From assembly GCF_932526225.1 (NCBI RefSeq), contig NC_064047.1:6139501-6203500 (forward strand): 64,000 nucleotides of DNA, in the 5' to 3' direction. The position numbers were made by a program, and so were the translations under genes. The stretch comes from Nematostella vectensis (taxonomy: Eukaryota > Cnidaria > Anthozoa > Actiniaria > Edwardsiidae). The notes beneath the pieces are model-generated. The model searched no databases. It saw nothing but the letters and a program-made list of their open reading frames with translations, and was not told the DNA's origin. Positions 46,182-58,850 of the stretch are shown in pieces. Within the stretch, counting starts at the first letter, position 1; each line of letters begins with the position of its first letter.

Positions 46182-47514
46182 AGAAAATAAACTATTGAGC
46201 AAGGGATTCTGGGGGACTAAGTTTAAAAATGCTAATTCAAGTACAGATTCTCTTTCTCGATTGGAAAAACCGTTGTTATTGTTTTCTGAGTTTTTTTTTT
46301 ACCTGTAGCCCAAAGATAATGCCACCATCTCTTGTTATCCCACTCAAAACTAATTTTGAAGTCTATAGAAAAATGCCCAATTTCGCATAAGTGCATTAAA
46401 CCACAATTGGATAAAAGAGTTATTTTAATGAATTCAGACGCTGCTTGATAGAGATGAAGTCAAGCCTAGTCAAAACAACTCACAACTTGTAGCGATATTT
46501 TGGTTATCATGTTTTTCAAATATTGACAGGTTCCATTTTAAAGTCCACTTATACGTTTTTGTTTTGTGGTTATGTCTGGGCGAATGTTGTTTATAGACAT
46601 AGCCAACTACACAGCTTTCGTGGTTAATCCAAGTTAATGCTTGCATTTTCTATCAAACCCCAACTGTTATGCGAGCATTGGATGGCGTGTTACCCTCAAG
46701 GTTCATAACGAACAATAAACGCAAAAACCTACAAATAACGTCCTTTCAATTGGCTGCATATTCAATCACACAATCTGATTGTTGGAACAACAAAAACCCC
46801 CATCACAAATAATCTTTATATTATTCATGAATTACACAGCCATTTATTGAAGCTTTTATCATAAGACATTAGTAACAGAATTGCAAGTATTCTAAAAAAC
46901 ATATAAAAAAGCTACTCACAAAAGTCTTCACTAGAGGAAGTTTGTGTGGAATTGGAAGAAGACGCGATTATTAAACAATTCGATTATTAAACACATCTCA
47001 TTGCATAAAAAAAAACGTTTACCACTAAATATTGGCTAGAGGCGTAGACAATTCCTCTTAATCGAGTCGCAGCTTGATAAAATTTTGAAAGATTTTAAAC
47101 CAAACACCAATTTAACTTTCAATTCTCCAAAAATGAGAACGGGGCATTGACCTCCTACTGTGCATGAATGTATCTTTGCTTGAACCATGGGTGGTCTACT
47201 GACCAGCTACGTGACATGGCATAACGAGTACATAGAAATCGGCACTGATCACGTTTATATTAGAGAAAGCACACGTGCGGTCACAGGACGAAACGATGCT
47301 CTATTCAACATTTTTCTTAAATCGTATATTGCGGTAATCAGGATATACAAACATCTAACAGGTCCGGTGTTTTAAGCATCAAAATTTTAGACAGAGACGT
47401 GTCTCTTTTAGAAAACTTTGAGAAAGCTTCTCTTTTCGTAAAACTTTCTTGGTTAACCTTGGTTACCTTTTGCACTGCAATGTTTACAACAACTTTGTGA
47501 ACATTAAATTTCCG
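46182..47514. other. Intergenic DNA, nothing recognised
   Basis: A/T-rich unique DNA with only short open frames; no repeat or gene could be supported. Confidence 0.4.
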
Positions 47515-47690
47515 CCGTATGTCCTGTGTAATCCAAGATCAACCAGAAGAAAAATCCCCATCAATAGAGGCAGATACAATCCAGTATTCTTGGAACCTGC
47601 TACCCTCTTATGTAGTGGGCTCTACATCTCTAGATTCTTTTAAATCAAGCGCCTTGCCAGCAATTCGATTCTTGGGAAAACCCTGGCCTT
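47515..47690 (+). pseudogene. Small LINE ORF2 C-terminal fragment
   Basis: A plus-strand frame reads TIQYSWNLLPSYVVGSTSLDS then FKSSALPAIRF. The pattern WNxLPxxVVxxxSLxSFK is the usual C-terminal end of LINE reverse-transcriptase proteins. Nothing of the polymerase is left. Confidence 0.5.
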
Positions 47691-50600
47691 CTGCGACGTT
47701 TTCAGACCTGTCGCCCCAACCTAAGCGCCAAGCTAGAACAGGCTCAACTACTTAAGTATGTTAAGTATTTAATGCAAAAACTAATATGAACGCAAACTTA
47801 TTTTATCAAGAACTAAAGAGATCCCAAAAACGTACACGCTACGTCTAATTCCATCAAACGTGCTGTTGCTGTCGCATCAAGATCAAAGAGACAGAGTATT
47901 CTTGGTTAAAAAAGTTTCTAAATGTTTAAGATATTAAATCGTCATTGTCGCTTGCTCTGCAACTGTAATACAGTCTATGATTGCGAAACAGAGATAAACA
48001 AATTAGAAGAAGTAAAATCAATAGGAAGAAAAATCGTCAACAAGCGTACCACAACATGTTTAACATATCTCTTTGAGGCCAACTTGGGTTAACAAGATGT
48101 TTATGATTTTTAAACATTGGAAATACGGGTCAGCGACCACATAACAAGTCACATGGAAAGGAGAAGAAACAATTGCATCAGAGGAGACGACGAGTGCAAA
48201 ACTAGATAACATAGCGAGATTTAGGTTCTATTCCCCTCAACCTAGGAGGTTGCGGCTATACGTTCCTGACAGAAACGGCTGGCGCTCGAACCTAAATGAA
48301 GTTTCTATACACTATTTTCTTAAAAAACTTTTTCATAAGAACTCATAGCCTGAGATTTCACCAAATTTTAAGAACATGCTAAGAACATGGCCTGACGAGG
48401 CTGAGATAGCAGCAAAATATTGCTTTGTTAGTCTGTTACGTTCTAAAATGCAGAATCAAATTGCTTTTAGCAACCTTAAATATTGTTGCTATTTATCATT
48501 TGTGTAATTCTCTTCCTAATAATTAATTGATTATACTTTTATATACACTAAAATGTAAGAACATGGTTAAGAACATTTTCAGCCTTATAATGCCACAAAA
48601 ATAAAAACGCCCCAGCCTTAACTGAAAATTAGCCACTAATATTTCAGGGCCGAAACTAAATTGCAATTCCAATCGCCTTTGCTTCCAAATGTTCATCAGT
48701 AAAACAAGCGTATGACTTGTTTTATATTTCTTGGGAGGCTCTTTTATCGATCTCGAATTCTTTATAACCTCATTGTTGATTGTTTTTCTATGCGGATTGC
48801 TATCACGGCACGTTTGCTAAAACCTTGGGTGAACTTGGAAAAAAGAAGCTTAAAAAAATTTCTTGTTTGGTTTAGTCCTATGGCTAAATGTTACCTTTTT
48901 TACAAATAAGACGGGGGCTTGACTGCTAGCTTTGCTGCTCTGGGCACAACAAAAAACGACAAAATCCTCTTAATTATAAGAGTTTGTGTATCAAAATGTG
49001 TGGTGATTGGAAAACTTTCTTGAAACTTTGTATCGATGGCCAAGGTAGCGCGCGTCGCTTAACAACAACTCTATTCGCATTAATGGAGTTAATAGCGTTC
49101 CACTTTTCTAGCAGGGGTTGTCTTGCTGGAGGTAGTCTCCCGCCGTTCCTTGAGATATTGGCTTCTAATATTAAAAAGACACCAGGCAAAGTATCGCCGA
49201 AATAACGTCTAGCGTTGGACAGCAAAACGTTTCGACATTTAAATTCTGATATACCATATCATTTCTTTCTATTTACTAGGGTAGTAGAAGCTCGTGCTAT
49301 AGTTAAATTTTCTAGTCGTCAAGGCAAATTTTTCAAAGCAATCTTATCCACCTGCTAAGTCTAGCCCATTGTGTGACTAGACAAAGATGCTTGTGATCAT
49401 TCTGGCCACTTATAACCTATCCTCGTGTAACAGGGTACTCGCCAAAAAAAGAAAACAAAATTCCTCAACTTTTTATATGTTGTGGCAAGAGAGCATAAGA
49501 TAAGAGAGGGACACTTTGATATTACCCGCGCGCCATTTCGATTCTGGCTAACCATCACCCCACCACTGCGCGTGAGCATTTTTACTCACCCTACCCCCGC
49601 GCTTTGGCATTTACATCTTGTATGTTGTTTGCCGCTGTTTTGTGACTTGAAACCGAAAACAAAAACACCCTATTTGCACAAATACCATCGAAAATTTTAT
49701 TCTAGGATCAAGGATACAGGCAGTTGCGGTTAATTAAGGTGATGTAGTACTTCGAGGATTGCAAGATTTCGAAAACGTATAAAAAAGAGACTTCATTTAA
49801 AATCAAGAGCGGAAAACCTCGTGCTTCAAACGGTCAAACGGAAATCTGTAAGTTAGACAGTAGATATGATATTGATTTTTGTGTATTTTCGGTTAATTGA
49901 GAAGGAATCCAAGAAAATTAGTACATTTCATAAAACTATCCTTGTAGCGAGAGAATGTATTTTTGCGATGATCAAAGCCAGCAAGCTGAAGTATCTGAGC
50001 TTTTGTAATAGCGAGAAAATAAAGAGGGAGATATAACTGTACTTCTTTGATGTTGTTATTATTATATGTTATATTATTATGTTGTTATTAAACAAGTTGG
50101 AGTTGGGATTTGAATCAAACGCGGTATAATAGCCATTTTATCGCTCGTCGGTTTTTGCTTTCTTCTTCACTTGACTTCGCCGATCAAACAAACAAAACAG
50201 TCAAATTATTCAGGGATTTAGCTTTCTGTGAGTATATTTGCCAATCTTGCTTACTTAAGTTAGACATGTTTTCTTCTTCCGAGATTTTACGTGATCTTTT
50301 TTTTCATTCCAATCGAGTTGGCAAAACAACAACACGCAACCCGCGGGGGTGTAGGACAAAATAAAATGAGCAAATCCTCACGCTAGGGGTGGGGTGGTAG
50401 TTACCAAATAATACCAAAGTGTCCATCTCTTATCATAGGCTCTCTTTGTTGTGGTTATAATATGCGATCTTTATAATTACAACGAAATAGGTGGCGTTGA
50501 CCCCAGGGTCGTAGCTAGGCCAGGGGGTCGTAGCTAGGACATGTTTTTAATCGTTTAGTAACAAGGTAACAAAATTAGCTCAATGACACCTAATTATTGA

Positions 50601-51172
50601 ACGAAATTATGCCGTGTACACTCTAAAGGTAACAGATCTGCGCAAACTTCTAAACGTGCCCGCAATCATGGCCCTTAATAAAACTTCCGCGCCATTCAGT
50701 TGCTACGACTACACTCGTTTTTTATACAAGAACGTCAATTTTTAGTTGATGATGATCCATTCTTATTTTTGGAGCGTTTTAAGGCTGAACATGTTCTTAC
50801 CTAATGAAGTATTAGAAGATAATTACACAAATGATCAATAACTGAAATAACTAAATGATATCTTTGGTTGTTACCATGACACAGTATGATTCTGAATTTA
50901 AGAATGCATCACACGAACACAGCAATATTTTGCTGTTATCAAACCTCGACAACAGGTAGCCCAGGCAATGGTTGCTTGTTTGGGATTTTTGTGAAATGTT
51001 GTAAATAAAATTGCCTTAAAACTTAGAACATGCCTTGTTGTTGTCAAATTCACGTGTAATACGATTTGGGGGGTTTTCTTAATGAATTTAGGCGCCATTT
51101 TCGGTAGCACCCAAATACCGTCGAAATTCGAGAGGAAAAAACAACAAACAAAATATTTTTATCTCGCAGACC
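47691..51172. other. Intergenic DNA without a supported gene
   Basis: A few open frames of 60-84 codons occur on both strands without recognisable motifs. At 50206-50340 a frame has CEYICQSCLLKLDMF, loosely like a ZAD-type C-x2-C element, but it is too short to call. A short duplication GGGTCGTAGCTAGG lies at about 50506-50537. Confidence 0.35.
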
Positions 51173-51344
51173 TACAGTACCGCTCACGAACATAGGGACA
51201 CTGTTCGCGAAACTTTCGCGAACAACGTTCGCGAAATTCGCGAACATATAGACTGTTCGCGAACACGCTGTTCGCGAACAGATGCAAAATAAACGGTTTG
51301 ACGGACGGTAACGTGTGATCCAGGGCAAAATAACAGCTGGAACA

Positions 51345-52530
51345 GCGAGAAGCCATTTATTTGACAAAGACTTGTATTAGACAGAATATAAGTTTGGGGA
51401 ATGAATGCCGATCGCTTGATATTCCTTGAAGATTTTCGAATGTGTGTTAACTGCTAGCGAATACTTTTAAACAGCGGGAAGCCATTTATTTGACAAAGCA
51501 AAGACTTGTACTAAACACGGGAGAATTAGTTTGAGGAGGGAATGCCGATCGCTTGATATTCTTCGAAGATTGTCGAATGTGTGTTAACTGCTAGCGAATA
51601 CTTAGAAAAGCGGGAAGCCATTTATTTGACAAAGCAAAGACTTGTACTAAACACGGGAGAATTAGTTTGAGGAGGGAATGCCGATCGCTTGATTTTCTTC
51701 GAAGATTTTCGAAATGTGTCAGAAAACTGCTAGCGTAGGCTTAATAACAGCGGGAAGCCATTATTTGGTAAAGACATGCAATAAACACAGGATAATAAGT
51801 TTGAGGAAGGAACGCCGACCGATCGCTTGATATTATTCGAAGATTTTCGAAATGTGTGAAAACTGCTAGCGAAGACTTAATAACAGCGGGAAGCCATTTA
51901 TTTGACAAAGACATGTAATAAACACATGAGAATTAGTTTGAGGAGGGAATGCCGATCCCTTGATATTCTTCGAAGATTGTCGAATGTGTGTTAACTGCTA
52001 GCGAATACTTTGAAAAGCGGGAAGCCATTTATTTGACAAAGCAAAGACTTGTACTAAACACGGGAGAATTAGTTTGAATGCCGATCGCTTGATTTTCTTC
52101 GAAGATTTTCGAAATGTGTGAAAACTGCTAGCGTAGACTTAATAACAGCGGGAAGCCATTTATTTGACAAAGACATGTAATAAACACATGAGAATTAGTT
52201 TGAATGCCGATCGCTTGATATTCTTCGAAGATTTTCGAATGTGTGAAAACTGCTAGCGAAGACTTTTGAACAGCGGGAAGCCATTATTTGACAAAGCAAA
52301 GACTTGTACTAAACACGGGAGAATTAGTTTGAGGAGGGAATGCCGATCGCTTTATATTATTCGAAGATTTTCGATTGTGTGAAAACTGCTAGCCAATCCT
52401 TTTGAACACTGGGAAGCCATTTATTTGACAAAAACTTGTATTAGACACGGGAGAATTAGTTTGAGGAAGGAATGCCGATCGCTTGATATTCTTCGAAGAT
52501 TTTCGGATGTGTGAAAACTGTGAGTAGTAG
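51345..52530 (-). repeat. Left minisatellite array of the foldback element
   Basis: About nine units of 125-138 bp of the form GCGGGAAGCCATTTATTTGAC ... GAATGCCGATCGCTTGATAT ... GAAAACTGCTAGCGAA. Two units have lost the GGAGG segment (near 52078 and 52203). Confidence 0.9.
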
Positions 52531-52599
52531 TCGTTTGTGTTCGAATACATGAGTCAGCGACAACATGCTCTACTATAAATGTTTTCTTTTCGGGTTTTG

Positions 52600-54290
52600 T
52601 AGAATATCAAGCGATCGGCATTCCCACCTCAAACTTATTCTCCCGTGTTTAGTACAAGTCTTTGCTTTGTCAAATAAATGGATTCCCGCGGTTCAAAATT
52701 CTTCGCTAGCAGTTTTCGCACATTCGAAAATCATCGAAGAATATCAAGCGATCGGCATTACTTCCCCAAACAAATTCTCCCGTGTCTAATACAAGTCTTT
52801 GTTAAAGAGATGGCTTTCCGATGTTCAAAATTCTTCGCTAGCAGTTTTCACACATCCGAAAATCTTCGGAGGATATCAAGCGATCGGCATTCCATCTCCC
52901 GTGTTTATTACAAGTATTTGTCAAATAGAATTTCAAAATTCTTCGCTAGCAGTTTTCACACATTCGAAAATCTTCGAAGGATATCAAGCGATCGGCATTC
53001 CTTCTCCCGTGTTTAGTACAAGTCTTTGCTTTGTCAAATAAATGGATTCCCGCGGTTCAAAATTCTTCGCTAGCAGTTTTCGCACATTCGAAAATCATCG
53101 AAGAATATCAAGCGATCGGCATTACTTCCCCAAACAAATTCTCCCGTGTCTAATACAAGTTTTTGTCAAATAAATGGCTCCTCAGTGTTCAAAAGGATTG
53201 GCTAGCAGTTTTCACACAATCGAAAATCTTCGAATAATATCAAGCGATCGGCATTCCCTCCTCAAACTAAAGAGATGGCTTTCCGATGTTCAAAATTCTT
53301 CGCTAGCAGTTTTCACACATTCGAAAATCTTCGAAGGATATCAAGCGATCGGCATTCCTTCTCCCGTGTTTATTACAAGTATTTGTCAAATAGAATTTCA
53401 AAATTCTTCGCTAGCAGTTTTCACAGATTCGAAAATCTTCGAAGGATATCAAGCGATCGGCATTCCTTCTCCCGTGTTTAATACAAGTCTTTGCTTTGTC
53501 AAATAAATGGATTCCCGCGGTTCAAAATTCTTCGCTAGCAGTTTTCGCACATTCGAAAATCATCGAAGAATATCAAGCGATCGGCATTACTTCCCCAAAC
53601 AAATTCTCCCGTGTCTAATACAAGTTTTTGTCAAATAAATGGCTTCTCAGTGTTCAAAAGGATTGGCTAGCAGTTTTCACACAATCGAAAATCTTCGAAT
53701 AATATCAAGCGATCGGCATTCCCTCCTCAAACTAAAGAGATGGCTTTCCGATGTTCAAAATTCTTCGCTAGCAGTTTTCACACATTCGAAAATCTTCGAA
53801 GGATATCAAGCGATCGGCATTCCTTCTCCCGTGTTTATTACGAGTATTTGTCAAATAGAATTTCAAAATTCTTCGCTAGCAGTTTCACACATTCGAAAAT
53901 CTTCGAAGGATATCAAGCGATCGGCATTCCTTCTCCCGTGTTTATTACGAGTATTTGTCAAATAGAATTTCAAAATTCTTCGCTAGCAGTTTTCACACAT
54001 TCGGAAATCTTCGAAGGATATCAAGCGATCGGCATTCATTCTCCCGTGTTTATTACAAGTATATGTCAAATAGAATTTCAAAATTCTTCGCTAGCAGTTT
54101 TTACACATTCGAAAATCATCGAAGAATATCAAGCGATCGGCATTCCTTCCCCAAATTAATTATCCTGTGTGTAATACAAGTATTTGTTAAATAAATGGCT
54201 TCCCGCTGTTGAAAAGTATTCGCTAGCAGTTGTCACATTCGACAATCTTCGAAGCATATCAAGCGATCGACATTCCTTCCCTCTTCGAGG
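52600..54290 (+). repeat. Right minisatellite array, opposite orientation
   Basis: About fifteen units related to the left array but inverted, e.g. TTCTTCGCTAGCAGTTTTC ... ATCAAGCGATCGGCATT ... CTCCCGTGTTTA. A higher-order block of four to five subunits (about 465 bp) is itself repeated (52678 onward versus 53040 and 53510), showing block amplification. The frames with repeated SSDRHS or FASSFHT are artefacts. Confidence 0.9.
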
Positions 54291-54799
54291 CAAGCTTTTG
54301 AGAATAAACTAACTTTTGTGCCTGTGTCTGCCCTCGTAAATCCAGGCATATCAGACTATAACTGAATTTGTTGTTTCTGATTTTAACGATAACCATAGCT
54401 CTCAGCTGACTTTTACACGAACAATTTATTTGAATCGCTTGCAGAACTCCTGTATGTATTTTAAGTGAGTATCAGTACTGTAAGTCTTCGGTTACGAGGT
54501 ACGAGTTCCCGTTTGTCAAACGGTTTGTCCCGGTCTGTTCGCGAACACTGTGTTCGCGAACATCAGCTGTTCGCGAACAGTGTTCGCGAATTTCGCGAAC
54601 ATTGTTCGCGAATTTCGCGAACGTTGTTCGCGAATTTCGCGAACGGTGTTCGCGAATTTCGCGAACAATTTCGCGAACATATGTCCACATGTTCGAGAGC
54701 GGTACTGTATGCCGGGTACACTTACATTCGATATGTGGCAAAACATCCGAGCTAAACTACCTGTGCCACGACATGTTCTTAGAGTGTTCTTAGAATGTG

Positions 54800-55030
54800 A
54801 TCTTTAGAAGCACACTAGCATACACACATTGGCACCAGTCGGGCCAAGACGGGACGCTAGCACAGTCTATTACCCTTGCAGTTCGGCAACCATGGACAGC
54901 TGTTTCGTCCTTATTAGGACTCGTCCATGGTCCATGGTTGCCGAACTGCACGGGTAATAGACTGTGCTAGCGTCCCGTCTTGGCCCGACTGGTGCCAATG
55001 TGTGTATGCTAGTTTGCTTCTAGTTCACAT
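54800..55030. mobile_element. Near-perfect palindromic MITE
   Basis: The left arm (about 54805-54900: CTAGCATACACACATTGGCA, CCAGTCGGGCCAAGACGGGA, CGCTAGCACAGTCTATTACC, then TGCAGTTCGGCAACCATGGAC) is repeated inverted at about 54925-55020 with two or three mismatches. The loop is about 30 nt. It begins about 95 bp right of the foldback element. Confidence 0.8.
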
Positions 55031-58000
55031 TTTAGAATGTGACGCAGGCTATAGAATCTCAGAATGTAAGAATCTCAGGCTTGACGTTCTTATAAATAGT
55101 GTTCTTAGAACAAAAAGAATATATCAAAAAAAAATTTATTAGCAAAAGGACAATTTAGTTAACAATGTGTATTCCCACAGCCTTTGTGGTTCATGCTACG
55201 ATTAGGCTTTTAGCTGTCGTGTTCTATTTTTTTTTTACCAAGATATGAAGCCTATACAAACTTACCACTCTCCATCTATACAGTTATTATTACCACTAAA
55301 AATTATCTTATTTTCGCACTGTTGCCCAAGCGACGCAAGCAGACTTAGATGTATGGCCAACGGCAACGTCTTCTTCAAAAAGATGAAGATTTATAAAAAT
55401 GACGAGAAACTCGCAAAGGTGTATAAAACCACAAAGAAAGCATTCTTTCCTATCCATCCAAACTCTCAGTCACTATATTTACAACTATTGCTACCTAGAT
55501 TTAGTTTTTATCTGCAAAACAGATCTCTTTTCTAGTCTGTTTTCAAAAAGGCGCACAACCTAAAACATAAAAGGGTTTTGTTGATTTATTTCAATGTCTA
55601 GCCAGACCTACATTCCCAACACCTCGTCTGTGTAACCTTCCCAGTTGTACGCCTTAAACTCCAAAATCCACTGCCATACCCTTTGCTAATTTATGGCAAA
55701 TAAAGTCGCAGTGTAAAAACGTGGCTCCCTTAATATTGGGGACTGTGTATCTCTCGTCTTCTCGGATGACAGATGTAAGTCGGAGGTCCCTTTTACAGCT
55801 CTGTTTAAAGATAGTTTATCTATTAAGATGAAAGTTCAACGTTTGTTCACCGTCGTTCTAATTCTAAAAGCAACCCGAAGACACTCAAATAAAATCATTA
55901 AAATAGAAAGCTAGACGTATAACCTATTGTTTGTAATGAAGACAACAAGTTTAACGGTCTAGCGATAAAGGGAAGGTTCCAGATTCTAGCTCTAAAAACC
56001 AGACAATCTCTTCTTGATAACAGAAAAAAGATCAAATACTTCATTTTGAAACTGTAAAGACTAGTTAATATAATTGTAACTTGCTTGGGTTTGAATGGAC
56101 ATGAAAACATTGTGGTTTTGGTGTGTTAACCTTTGCCTGCAATATCCGAAATTGTTTTCAAGTGAATAATAAAAACCAGACAATCATTTCTTGCTAATAG
56201 AAATAAGATCGAAGACTTCTTTTGAAACTGTAAATAATAGTTAATATAATTGTAACTAATGCTTGGGATTGAATAATGGACATGAAAACTTTGTGGTTCA
56301 CCTTGCCGTTAACCTTTGCCTGCAATATTTGAAATAGTTTTTAAGTGATTAATTTAGTTGATTGATGCTTACCCCTAAGAAACTGTTTAAAGTGATAGAA
56401 CCCTTCAAAATGAACAAGAAGATGACATTTGGTTATATCAGACAGTTAGAACATCCTTCTAGAGGCGAGGAATACGGAGATAAGAGAATACTTACCTTTT
56501 ATGGTTGTTGACCGGTGTAAACCTTTGTTCCTAAAGGTGCTACGTGACTCCGAAACTCTGATACTGGTGTCTCCAACAATAACAATACTATTTTTAGAAC
56601 GTAGCCTCAAGACAAACCACTTTAGCATACTTCTAGCAATTTTTTTGTAAAGACAAGGGCTATGGAGTAATAAATGAATTATAGAAATAGACCATATAAG
56701 AAGACTTTATCGAAACTTAAATCTGTATGTATATATAAAATAGAGTTTACAAAGCCCATCCTAGTCAAAGAATGAAGCGTGGAGATATAAGTTTTGTATA
56801 AGTTCATTTAACTTAATAAGTGCGAGAAAGAATATCAAGGGTAACCTTAAGCCTCGTCCGGGCTTCGAACATGGGTATGTAGGTAAAATGGCGGACGCCG
56901 TTCTAGAAAATAAGGTAGTGTTTATTTAATAACCTGAGAGCGAGGAGGGCAGATTTAGACTAAGGGCATCTTATGTAATAGTCCCCCTCCCCTTATCCCT
57001 CTTTAACAACCAACGGGACCGCAGTAAACTCGTAAAACACAACCGGTGGTCCCACCCAGAGGCCTTTAATTCGGAGTCCCCCCATTTTTAAAATGGTAAA
57101 TTTTTAACCACAAAAGGGGGACTAATAGTCTTTGGTTAAAAATTTTACTCTTCCCCTCCCCCCCCCCCCCCCCCCCCCCCCTCCGCCGCGAAATATCTTC
57201 TTTCTTCCCAGGATATTTTATAAACGCAGAAAGGAAACTACAAAATTGAAAAAAGCTCAGCTTAATTCTATAATTGTGTCTGAGTCGTAACAGTCGTAAC
57301 TAACGTAAAATCTCTCTGTGTCGTAAGTAATGGGAGTACTGGCACTGAACGGCGTAGACAAAAAAAAAAAACAATAGAAAACTCAAAGAGCCAGAAAGTC
57401 TACGTGAGAGTGAATTAATGAGTTTTCACGCCCGGGTTATGCATTTAATGAGGTCTGGACCACAAAGCGTAGCGAGCAACAAAAATACCCAGGGTAGTTT
57501 ATTCACATAACCACAAGGGCTATTCTGCTATCAACAAGAGCCCTGTTTCAAGGAATGTTTTCATTAAAATGATTATCAATCGTTTGGATAACAATATGAT
57601 ATTGTACATCGTGTTTAACTTATATTCTGGTGAAAGAATCATGTGAAAAAAGCGGTGCTTTTCTCATGAAATTCACTCGACTAGCTATCAGAACAGTGCA
57701 TTCTTAAAAGGCGCCTAAAACGGAACCAAGGACACGTCGAGGGCAATGGTCAATGAGCTGCTTCTCTGAGTTAAAGTCACTGGTTTCCAGATAAAAGGTA
57801 AAGTTTATGTCATAAGTGTTCTGCCTGAATGGTAAATCTATGCGATTCATTCAACTTTTTGTAGAATATGAGTTGTAAGGGCATCTTGAAGACAGAACTA
57901 TGCGATTGCTTCAACTTTTTGTAGATAATGAGTTGTAAGGGCATTTTGAAAACAGAACCCGTATTTGGTATCGAGTTGTCCGCCTTTCGCTCCCTTGCAT

Positions 58001-58850
58001 TTTACTTCTACCTATCTGTGATTTTTATTTGCATAAGCAGCCTCGCACTTCAGTGTCACATTACAGATTCTGGGCTCCTTCGGCTCCCATGGCTGGCATT
58101 CCCGCCCCCGCACTGGATGCACGACATACGCCCTATTTGTTTTGCATGGACATCCATTGCAAAGCACACTGTTCTTTGTTAGATGTACAAGTAAGTAAAA
58201 GCAAGTCAAAAAACAAACTCATGTTTCGATTGAATTCGTCTATCTTCTCAACAAGAATGTGACTCATTCTCAACAAGTAGATCGAACCCTGGTATTTGGC
58301 AAGAGTACGGTTCCCTCCGCAGATGTGGAGATGTCCTGCGTTTGGCAGGACCGGTTTTTCTTTTTTCTTTTTTTTTTTTTACCGAATCTGGTCCGCCGAG
58401 CAAGAAGCGGCTGTCCTTTTCCTGAAGGAGCGCAATTGTACTACTGGCAGGCAAAACTGAAACCAAGTCACTCAAAACCAGTTGCAATATATCAGCTTTG
58501 TTAAGTGAAATAAATGAGGATAACGAGAATAACATTTGAATACTAAAATATAAAAAGGCTCTGATTACTAAGAAAATCTGCCCCGAGAACCGGTTTAGCA
58601 GTCTTAAAGTGTAAGACGAGCAAAAAGTTTATGACGAGCTATGGGTCCAAGACAACCAGTCCCCTATAGCAGGCGTTTTAACCTTTTTCAGGCTATGCGC
58701 TTAAGAGACACTAAAAAGAACCGATTTCCATCGGCAAATTAAAGTTATTGAGATACTTTCAACCAAATATGGTGAATGGGGTATTTAATCTTGTTTTAGA
58801 TACCAACTCTATTCTCTTCTATCAAAACGCCCGCTTACCAGAAAGAATAA
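55031..58850. other. Intergenic DNA with repeats and weak exon candidates
   Basis: Contains a diverged tandem duplication of about 180 bp (55995-56173 and 56174-56355; core TTAACCTTTGCCTGCAATAT), a poly-C run (57152-57182) and a 59-bp duplication (57838-57957). A minus-strand frame at 58168-58012 is cysteine-rich (LCNGCPCKTNRAYVV, ECQPWEPKEPRICNV) and ends in a stop. Its opposite strand has a strong donor (58191, GTAAGT), so the direction is unclear. A minus-strand segment at about 56590-56496 with a GTAAGT donor reads SESRSTFRNKGLHRSTTIK. None can be joined into a gene. Confidence 0.3.

Larger units (their letters stand above)
51175..54707. mobile_element. 3.5-kb TA-flanked foldback element with opposed tandem arrays
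   Basis: The ends read CAGTACCGCTCACGAACAT (left) and, inverted, CAGTACCGCTCTCGAACAT (right), each directly flanked by TA. TA duplication and CAGT termini fit the Tc1/mariner group. Next come GTTCGCGAAC palindromes on both sides. Inside are about nine copies of a roughly 130-bp unit in one orientation (51345-52530), then about fifteen related copies in the opposite orientation (52600-54290). Units contain GCCGATCGC, TTCGAAGATTTTCGAA and GCTAGC. No transposase frame; it would depend on another element. Confidence 0.8.

Noticed and set aside
52565-54194. Plus-strand frames of 74-139 codons with SSDRHS and FASSFHT repeats
   Set aside because: They are translations of the tandem array in the foldback element, with no start context or conserved domain.
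55245-55535. Plus-strand 96-codon frame containing SRLRCMANGNVFFKKMKIYKN
   Set aside because: It starts with ATG and looks partly coding, but no family motif, partner exon or promoter was found.
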